From positions 124,001 to 188,000 of the forward strand of contig NZ_CP045542.1 of assembly GCF_009792315.1 (NCBI RefSeq): a stretch of 64,000 nt of DNA. Direction: 5' to 3'. Shown here piece by piece: positions 55,001 through 64,000 of the stretch. The notes below the pieces were generated by a model. That model made no database searches, was not told the DNA's origin, and saw only the letters and a program-made list of their open reading frames with translations. Origin of the DNA: Mycoplasma sp. NEAQ87857 (GTDB taxonomy: Bacteria > Bacillota_I > Bacilli_A > Mycoplasmatales > Metamycoplasmataceae). How positions within the stretch are numbered: the first letter of the stretch is position 1; every line of letters begins with the position of its first letter. Made by a program: the position numbers and the translations under genes.

Positions 55001-58000
55001 TTATATTAGGAATTGATATAACTAAATTATTTGGTTTATTTACTTGATCATCAACATTTTCATTAACTAAATCTTTAGTATGAGCTAAAGCATTAGCTAA
55101 ACTATGATCAAAATTAATTCTATTAGTACTATCTACTATAGGATCACTTGTATAATCTTTAGCATTTAAGTAATCTACTGTGGTTTTTGCGTTATTTGCT
55201 AGATTAATTTTGTTGATTAAATTACTTGTAGTAGCGTTTAATTTATCTAAATTCAATTCAGCATTAATTAATTTTTGTTTAGAAGTGTTAAATAAATCAC
55301 TTGGATCATTTTTAACTAATTCTTTAGTATTAGTTGATTTAAACGCTTCATTGATTAAATCATTAATTTTAGTTTCAATTAAATCCTTAGTTGCGTTATC
55401 AACATTTTTAATAGCTAATTTAGCTTTATTAGCTAAGTTTAATAATTCTGCTTTTTTAACAATAGATTCAATATTGTAATCTAATGATTGATCATTAGCG
55501 GTTAAATCAATATTAGCATCTTTAATTTCATTAATGAAGTTAGTAATTTCATTATCTGAAAGATATTTGAAATTATCTTTGTTGATTAAACTTGAAGCAT
55601 ATTCTTTAGATTCAGTATTAAATATTTCAGTTAATCTATTGTTTAATTTAGCTTTTAATCCTGGTTCTTGAAGTTTCTTGATTAAGTTAGCTTTAGCTTC
55701 TACACCAACCATATTAACACTAGTATTTCCTAAAACTTTCTTAACTTCTTTCTTAATAGCATCTTTATCATTGAAATCTGTTAAATTTAATGATTTAGCT
55801 AATTCTTTAATTCATTCTGAATCAGTATTATTGTCAATAATATTATTTGCTGATGTTTCATTAATAGTATTAGGATCTTCTGGAGTTATATCTAATACTG
55901 ATTTAACTAAAGTTTTAAAGATATTGTTATCTAAAATGCTATTAGCTAATTTCGCTTTAACTTCATCAATAGTATTAGTTGAATTTAATCCTAATTTAGT
56001 TTTTAAGTTATTAAGCAATTGATCATTATCTTTAATAAGATCAATTGCTTTAGCAATATTATCTCCAATAGATAAACTATTTAATGATTTAAGTTGTTCA
56101 TCATTTAAGATATCTTTTAAAGTTTCTTTTAAAGCTTTATTTTTAGCATAATCAAAAATAATATTTGATTTAACTACTTTATTAGTAGCATTAAGGTTTA
56201 AATCATTAATGCTATCTATTTTTTCATTTAATTTCTTATCAGCTAAAGTAGCTGTTGCTGCTGTAAGATCAATATTAACTTTAGAATCAAGGTTGATTTT
56301 AACTATATCATCATTTTCTAATTTAGATCCTGAACCTTGTTTTCAGTTATCAATAATCTTATCTACATTATCTTTAAGTTTAGCTATTTCATCTTTAATT
56401 TCTTTAGCAATTGAATTAAATCTATTATCTTCAAAGATAGGATTTTTATTAACAGTTTTATCTAGATCTTTAATCTTAGAATCAATAAAACTTACAGTAT
56501 TAATAATACCTATTGCTTGAGATTTAGCTTCAGTAGCATTATCTCTAGTATCTGTATTTAAAATAGCTTTTTGAATATTATTTTTTAATGATTCTTTAAC
56601 ATCATTATCAGTAATTAATGAATCATTTAAATGATTATCAATGTTATTGATTAATCCATCTATAAATCTTTTTGATGAATCTTCTAATTTAGTTTTAGCA
56701 TCTTTTAATGATGCTAAAACTCCATCAACATTAGTAATATCTAAATTGGTTCCACTATCTTTATCTAATAAATTAGTTGCATCTAATACTGCATTATCAA
56801 ATGCTTGTTGTTTTTCAGAAGATGCTAGTTTATAACTAGGATCAGAATGATCTTTTAAACTATTAGATATACCATTAGTTTTATCATTGGGATCATTAGG
56901 GTTTAAAAATGCATTTAATTCAGCCATTTTATTGTTCAATTTAATAGCTTTATCTAAAATTGAACCGTCATTAGCATTAGTTATATCTTGATTTATTCCT
57001 ACAATATCATCAATGAAATTACTTGTAGTAATTTCATTTTCTAAAGCAGTTTTTTGAGCGTTATTTAAGCTTGATAAAGTATTTAATTTAGCTATAGCAT
57101 CAGCTTTATATTTAGCTAATCGATCTATTCCATCTAATGCATTAATTGCATTAGTTAAATCATCTAATTTAGTAGTAATATCAGTATCATCTAAACTTGT
57201 ACCTAATAAATCATTAGCATTATTAACTAAGCTAATAGCTTCATTATAAGCATCTTTAACATCTGTTTGAAGTGATTTAGTAGAGTTTTTAAACAATACA
57301 TCATTATTAATTGCAATATTGTAGTCTGCAATTTTATCTTTTAGACGTTTATAAAGGTTATTTAAATCATTTGCATGATTTACTATTGAATCAATATCAG
57401 CATCGCTAATAGCTTTAGCTACTTGAGCTTTTAAGTTATCTTTAACAGTATCACTTAATTGATCTAAAGCATTAATTGCTACATTAGCTTTAGCTTTTGA
57501 AGTTTCTAACTTAATAGCGATTAATTTATCTTTAATTTCTTTAGCTTTTTCTACTATAGCAACATTGTTAGTAGTGTTGTCATTGATTGAAGTATCAAAA
57601 TTAGTTTTATCAGTAACTAAATCATCTAATTTAGATTTGATAGTATCAAATTCAGTATTTTTATACTTATCTAAATCATATTCACCATTAGCATTGTGTT
57701 TAGCTTTTTCGTTAGTAACTTTATTAAATTCTTGATCTAAGATTGCAACTGAAGCGTCTTTAGCTCTTTTATCTAATTTAATACTATCATTAACTAATTT
57801 GTCATATTTATCAACAGTATTAATTTCTAAAGTGATATTAGAATCATTGAATTTAGATTTATCATCTAAATCACCAATAGTTTTAAGATTTTCATTAGTA
57901 TCTTTATTAGTTAATTTAGTATATAAATCATCTAAATCACTATTATTATCAAATCCATTATCCTGAATAGCTTTTTTAGTATCAAAAGCGTTTTCTAATG

Positions 58001-61000
58001 ACTTAATAAATGTTTTTGTTGCTTTATCTACTTTATCATTACCTTCAAGATCATTTCATTTAGCTTCAATAGAATCTTTAGCACTATTCAATTTATCAAT
58101 ATAGTTGTTAAAGTTTGTATCATCTGTTACTACATTTTCATTCTCTGTAGTAATATTAGATTTTAAATAATCTCTTAGATCTTTAGCTAATGAAATAGAA
58201 TTATCAAATTGATCTTTTTTAGATTTATCACTTAAATCATAATTAATATTATTAGTTGTTTTAAGATCTTGATATTTAGTAATTTGATCATTAAGATCTT
58301 TATCTACCATATCTAATTTATTTAACTTATCTAATGCTTTTAAAGCATTAGATAAGTTAGTAGTTGGATCTTTAATATATTCTTTAAATTTATTTAATAA
58401 TATTGCAGGAACATTAGTTTTACTATTAACATCAATATCTAATTGATCATTAACAACTTGAAGTTTTTTATTTAATTCTTCAATTTTATCTTTAATATCT
58501 TGTTCATTATCTGTATTTAAAGAAGTAATTAATTCGTTTTTAGCAGTATTTAATTCATTGATCTTAGTTACTAAATCATTGTGATTTGTTGCATCAGTAA
58601 TTGCTAAATTATCTGATCAATTAGTTTTATTATTAATCTTATTTAATAATTTAGCAGCGTTAGATTTAGTTTTATCTAAACTTGTACCTGATTTAAGATC
58701 ATTAATGTCAGTTTTAATCTCATTAATAGTTGTTGCTTTTGATGATTTATCTTTAAGATCTTGAACTTTTTTAGCTAATGCATCAGCTTTATCATTATCA
58801 CCTAAATTAGTTAATTCATCAATTACTTTCTTAGCATCATCTTCTATTTGTTTTACGTTAATATCAATGATTTTTCTATCTAGATCTTTTTTAGCTTTTA
58901 TTAAAGCATCTGAATCTTCTTTAGAATTATTTAATGCTTCTTTAGCTTCATTTATAGCATTGATAATATTTGCTAAATTATCATCTTTAAGATCATTATC
59001 AGTTTTAGTACTTTCTGCAAGAGCTATAGTATCATTTAAATCTTTAACAGCTTTATCAATTTTTAATGCTTTGTCTAATTGATTTAACTTATTAGTTAAA
59101 TCAGTATTATTGTCATCGATTTTTGCAATGATATCGTTTTTAACAGTTGGATCTATATTTGTTAAACCAGATATTATTTCTTTAATTTTATCTTTTGCTT
59201 TATCTACAGCGTTAGTTAATGCTGTAGATTTACTATCTATATCAGCTTTAGATGTAGAAGGATTATCTAAAGCATTAGTTAATTCTTTTTTAGCATTATT
59301 TACTTCATCAATAATGTTGTTTAACTCATTATTTGAAGGATCGGTTGATATAACATCATTTGTTCAATTGGTTTTATCACTAATTTTATTTAAAGTGCTT
59401 GCAGCATCTGCTTTTGATTTATCTAAATCAATTAAATTCTTAATTGTGGTTAAATCTGCTTCAATATCTTTAATTTCTTTAGCTATAGGTGCTTTAGTTT
59501 TTAACTCATCTAATTTAGTTTTTAAATCATTTGCTACTGTGTCTAAATTAGCATCTTTTAACTCGTCGATAACTTTGGTTACATTATCTTCAATTTGTTT
59601 TACATTGATATCGATAATTTTTCTATCTAATGCCTCTTTAGCTGTTTTTAATGCATCAGCATTATCTTTAGATCTTTCTAAAGCATCTATAGCATCATTT
59701 ATAGCTGTATCAATATCTGTTAAATTAGTATCTTTTAAACCATTATCAGTTTTTGTTTTTTTAGCTAACTCAATAGTATCTTTTAAGTCTTTAAATGCTT
59801 TATCAATATCTTTTGCTTTTTCTAATTGTTTAAGTTTTGCATCAAGGTTGGTGCTTTCTTTATTGATTTCTGTTTTTATAGTTTCCTTAACATCGGTATC
59901 AATATTTGGTAAATTATTAAGCACCTTAAGAATTTCTTCTTTAACCTTTGCAACAGAATCATTTAAAGTTTTTGTTTTTGCATCAATATCAGTTTTATTA
60001 GGATTAGTATTTACAGCATCTATTACATTCTTTTTATCACTATTTAATTTCTTAATTGCTACATCTAAATCACTATGGTTAGCTTGATCTTTAATACTTA
60101 AATCATTATTAATATTTGTTTTATTATTAACTTTATTTAAAGCTTTTTCAGCTTCAATTTTAGATTTATCTAAATCTATTAAGTTTTTAACATTATCTAA
60201 TTCAGATTTAATACCTTCTAAATTCTTAGCATTTTTTGCTGCTTCTTTAAGTTCTTTAAGTTTATTGTTTAATTCTGTACTTTCATTAGTTAAACCTAAA
60301 CCATCTAATTCAGCAATAACTTTATTAGCTTCTTTTTCAACTTCTTTAACATTAGTATCAATGATCACTTTATTTAAATCATCATTTGCTTTAATTAATT
60401 TTGTAGCATCAGCTTTATCATTGGTTAAAGATTTGTTTGCTTCAGTAATTGCATTTTCTAAATCACTTAAATTAGTTCCTGTAAGCACATTACTATCTTT
60501 ATTTTCTTTTGCTTCAGCTATAGTTGTTTTTAGATTCTTAACTGCTTCATCAATTGATTTTGCTTTTTCTAGTTCTTTTAATTTATTTGCTAAATCAGTA
60601 CTTTCATCTTTAATAGTATTAATGATGTTAGTTTTAACATCATTATCAATATTAGTTAGTTTATTAACTTCATCAACTATTTTATTTTTAGCAGTTTCTA
60701 ATGCATTTTTTAAAGTTTCTGTTTTGCTATTAATAGTATCTTTTGTTTTTGAACTAGAAGCAATTTCTGTTTCTAGTTCTTTTTTGGCGTTATCTACAGA
60801 TTTTAAAGTGTTTTTAAGATCATTTTCTTCGGTAACAGAATCTGCAGTGTTAGTTGAAGGATTAGTAGGATTTATCTTATTAATAACATCTTTTGCATTT
60901 GCAATAGCTTTAGCCAATTCTAGTTCTTTATTTAAATCATCTTTTGCATTATCAATACTATTATTGTTAGGTGAATCAATAGTAATTAACGAATTTAAAG

Positions 61001-64000
61001 CATCTTTTTTCTTATTAAGTTCTGTTAAATCTACACCTTTATTAGTTAAATCGTCTCTAGCGTTTTCAGCATCTTTAATGGCTTGTTTTGCCTTAATAAC
61101 TGTTAAACCTTTTTCTAAGGTATCTTTAGCATTATTCAATTCTGTTTCAATGGCATTAGATTTATTTTTTGCTGTAGTTGCTTCATTTATTTTGGTTTCT
61201 AATTCTCTTTTTAAAGTAGGATCAGTTATACCATCTTTATCTGCAGTAGCTTTTTCTATGATTTTTCTTAACTTTTCTTTAGCGATATCTATTTTAGCTT
61301 TTTCAACAGCGTTTGTTATTTCGGTTAATTTAGTTTCTAAATTAGATTTTCTAGTATCTAAAGTATTTTTATCGGTAGAACTTGTAACTGTATTAACATA
61401 ATTATTAACTTCAGTTATTTTATTTGTTAAAGCAGTTTTATCATCACCTACTAAGTCATCATTATTTTTTAAAGTATTTGCCTCAGCTATTTTTTTAAGA
61501 ATTTCATCTTTTAATAAAGCATCTTCAATACCTTTAGCAACTACTTCTAAAGCACTATCTTTAGTTGTTAAATCATTAACTATATTATCAGTTGATGTTG
61601 ATTTAGTAGTTGTTGCATGAGATTTTAAAGTATTTAACATCGATTTAACAGAATCATCTAATGCTGGATTAGTTTCAGCTAAATGACCATCAATAATTCC
61701 ATTTTGCTTGTCAAGTAAATTATTAACAAACTCATTTGCTTTTTCCTTTAATGAATTCAATTTTAGTTCAATAGAGGAATTATCTAAATTACTATAGTTA
61801 TTATTAGAATTATTATTTAATTCAGTAGTAATTTCTGATAATTTATCTGAAGGATATTTTGTAGTATTGTTATTAACCTTATTTTTAATTTCTGTAACTT
61901 TAGTAATTAAAGCTTTTAAATCTTCAATTTTCTTGTATTTGATATCTGCAGCAGCTTTATCCATAGCTGCTTTTTTATTTTCTTTTTCTAATTTATCAAG
62001 TTTATCTTTTATATCAGTAACAGAACTACTATCATTCATAGTATTAGCATTACTTATTGATGTTTCAAGGTGTCTTTTGATATCGTTATAATCTTTTTTA
62101 TTGTATTCATTTTTATTTAATTCAACAATAATATTATTAGCAAGTTCTTTTTGTTTGTTCAACATATCAACTAAAGCTTTTTTATAAGCTTCTTTTAGTT
62201 TAGTTGTTTTTGATTTTAAATCTTCTATATTTTCTTTGGTTCATTCACCATTTGTTTTAGAAGGTTTAGGGTTATTGCTAATAGCTTTAGTTAGTTCTGT
62301 AATAATATCGTTATATTCAGTTTTATTTTTATTAGCTTCTTTTAATTTATTAATTTCAGCTAGTGCTTTATCATATGATTTTTCAGCATCATCACCTTTA
62401 GCCTTTAATAATTCTTTTAAAGCTTTATCTACTTTATCATTTGTATCATTAACATTTGTTATAGGATTTCTAATACTTTTTAAATCATTATTTTTTGAAT
62501 TTAAATCTCTTGTATCTAAATCACTATTTTCTTTATCTCTTTGGAATTTTTCAATAGCAAATTTAGCAAATTCAAGTTTAATAGAAGCAAATTCTTTTTC
62601 TAAATCATCAGAAGTTGTGTTTAATTTGTTTGCATTATTTTCATTTGTTGATCTTGAAGAAGTTCCTTTTGAAATTAAACTATCGATTTTTTTAAGAATT
62701 TCTCCATCTGGATTATTATCGGTTTTAAATTTATTTATTTCACGAAGAATTCCATCCAATCTTGCTAGAGCAGCTGTTAAACGCTTATCTCCATCTAGTG
62801 AACTTAAATATATTTCAATATTATTTTTTCTTGTTTCAAGGTTTGAAGCTATTGTTGCTAGACTTGATAATTTTATATCCTTTAAATTAGAATTCGCACT
62901 AATACCAGCACCTGATAACACACCGCTTGTCCCAAATAGTAAACTAACTTCATTGTCTAAATTATTTTTATGAGTTGCGTTTAAATAATTATTAGTATTT
63001 AAGACATCTTTATATCTTATTAAAGTAGTAATAAGGTTTGAAGTTTTGGTATCTAAATCTCTTCAGGTATAAACAACTTTGGTGGTTAAATCACCAAAAT
63101 CTGGACTTTCTATATTTACATCGTATAATTGTTTTCTTGCTTCTGTTTTAACATTATCTGCTAAGTGTGTTAAATTTTCAATTTCCTGAATTTTTGATGC
63201 TAGCGGATTTAGCTTATTTCAATATTTTAAGAATGTTGATACATTGTTATTATCGCTAGCATTTCCATCAACTTTGTTTTTTCAAATTCAATCTAAAATC
63301 TCTTCATAAATAGATTTTAGTTTTTCTTTATCGCTTCTTTCTCCAATTAAGTTAGGTATTATTTTCTTTTTAGTGTCTAAATATTGTTTATAAACTTCAG
63401 TATATATATAATGATAATTATTATTAATTGAAGGTGTATCAACAGTAAAGTTAGAGCTATTCAACACAGATACAACTTTATACTTCTTGTTTAAATTTAC
63501 GTTACTAAATTTTGTTTCTGATGTTGCTTCAAGTTTTCCAGCAAGTTTACTAAACGGAAGTGGTATTTGATTGGTATTAAGTATTATTTTAGTATCATCA
63601 CCATTAAAATATTTAATTTTTTTATTACCAGAAATAACTTTATAAACAAATTGTGGCTTTAATCCATCATCAATTAGATTTTTAAGCTCTTTTTGATCTT
63701 GACTCTCACTGATTTCATCCGCAACCTTAGTGTAATTTACACTAATAACTCTTTCACTTGATGCTTTAACATCATATGAAGAACTAAATGTCTCACCTGG
63801 ATTGTCTCTATTTATTAAGCGAGCGACTATGAAATTGTTAGGTTGTGAACCAGAGTAATAATTATCATTTATTTTTGTTTTAAATTTTAGTTGAATCCTT
63901 GCTAATTTATAGTATTCTTTTCTGTTACCATCTTCTGCAAGATCTAAGTCAAAAACTATTTTTTTATTACTTCCTCTATCTTCTTGTTGGATATTTCTTA
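52005..64000 (-). CDS. Giant coiled-coil surface protein, N-terminus beyond window
   Basis: One frame stays open from 64000 to TAA at 52005-52007, at least 3998 residues. I read every gap between its UGA codons in frame and found no TAA or TAG. Composition is Asn/Lys/Asp/Leu/Ile-rich and low in Cys, Met and Trp, with long helical stretches. The N-terminal part visible (62.9-64 kb) is more beta-like (PDFGDLTTKVVYTW, DNYYSGSQPNNFIVARLIN). About 58.6-60.9 kb encodes three ~250-residue repeats; 52.5-57.3 kb holds shorter repeats with NLIDQxNxLL and DKANNxLAxxL themes. The C-terminus is a membrane helix (ITSIVGTFTFVAGGIIAAI) with tail KRRKKKDK, so the bulk is extracellular. Probably an adhesin or stalk; ligand unknown. 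Confidence 0.88.
58620..60866 (-). repeat. Three ~750-bp tandem repeats in the giant surface gene
   Basis: Each unit ends with L-N-K-I/V-N/S-N/D-K-T-N and contains DLDKSKxxAxxxLNK, xIDxNVKxVExxxxKVIxEL and TNxDxDVKxxIxxxI. The NKxxxKTN landmark recurs near 60117, 59367 and 58620, giving a period of about 750 bp. Units are diverged rather than identical. Confidence 0.7.

Noticed and set aside
59110-61401. Long plus-strand ORFs (325 and 378 codons) opposite the giant surface gene, hydrophobic and Ser/Leu/Phe-rich
   Set aside because: They are the mirror of the Asn/Lys/Asp-rich repeat coding strand, lack ribosome-binding sites and follow its repeats; the minus-strand frame is open for 12 kb.
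62236-62973. 245-codon plus-strand ORF
   Set aside because: Same shadow effect opposite the minus-strand coding frame.
52005-64000. CRISPR array or short tandem DNA repeats suspected in the repetitive region
   Set aside because: The repeats are diverged protein-coding units of about 750 bp and less regular helical modules, with no identical short repeats separated by unique spacers.

Overview
The window is mollicute (Mycoplasma-type) DNA. It is very AT-rich, and nearly every conserved gene stays open only if UGA is read as tryptophan: gatA, gltX, metG, ptsI, rnr, scpA, smpB, both Res subunits and both giant surface proteins all contain UGA at Trp positions. There is a compact minimal gene set with many start/stop overlaps, lipoprotein and membrane-anchored coiled-coil surface proteins, an isolated 5S rRNA gene and an IS30-type element. 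The species cannot be named from this sequence. All gene coordinates below were rebuilt with UGA = Trp.

Layout. 1-2.9 kb: broken type III restriction-modification locus (mod remnant, intact res, unrelated partial gene facing away). 3.0-4.7 kb: Smr protein, nicotinamidase-like hydrolase, mutM. 4.8-11.3 kb: a 2161-residue surface protein with an N-terminal PI-PLC domain. 11.4-12.2 kb: YgjP-like metallopeptidase and 5S rRNA. 12.3-20.8 kb: an accessory block on the minus strand that reads as a class III-type lanthipeptide operon: a 57-residue precursor with two TxxC ring motifs, a LanKC synthetase with truncated cyclase, two half-ABC exporters and two related membrane proteins, the last separated by an IS30 insertion with an 18-bp target duplication. 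It lies directly downstream of smpB-ssrA-tRNA-Thr. 21.3-38.2 kb: housekeeping genes on the minus strand (smpB, yihY-like, gatCAB, rlu, scpAB, plsC, acpS, gltX, trmN6, rnr, secG, ptsI, metG).

38.3-45.7 kb is a plus-strand defence island: tRNA-Gly, a complete AbiE-type pair, an orphan second AbiEi antitoxin, and a type III mod-res system whose mod gene is out of frame at an (AG)6 tract, so it looks phase-variable and OFF. 45.7-47.4 kb holds a decayed surface-gene tail, a candidate small RNA and a leucine-rich-repeat lipoprotein. 47.4-51.8 kb is housekeeping again (YigZ, RbgA, DivIVA/GpsB-like, SpoU methylases, amino-acid permease). 52.0-64.0 kb is one uninterrupted minus-strand ORF, the C-terminal ~3998 residues of a giant coiled-coil surface protein with ~750-bp internal repeats, still open at the window edge.

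The candidate new system is the lanthipeptide operon at 14.6-20.8 kb. The precursor, the synthetase and the exporters are contiguous and co-oriented. The ring-bearing core peptide contains a UGA-encoded Trp, so the peptide can only be made correctly with the mollicute genetic code. Product structure and activity are inference.
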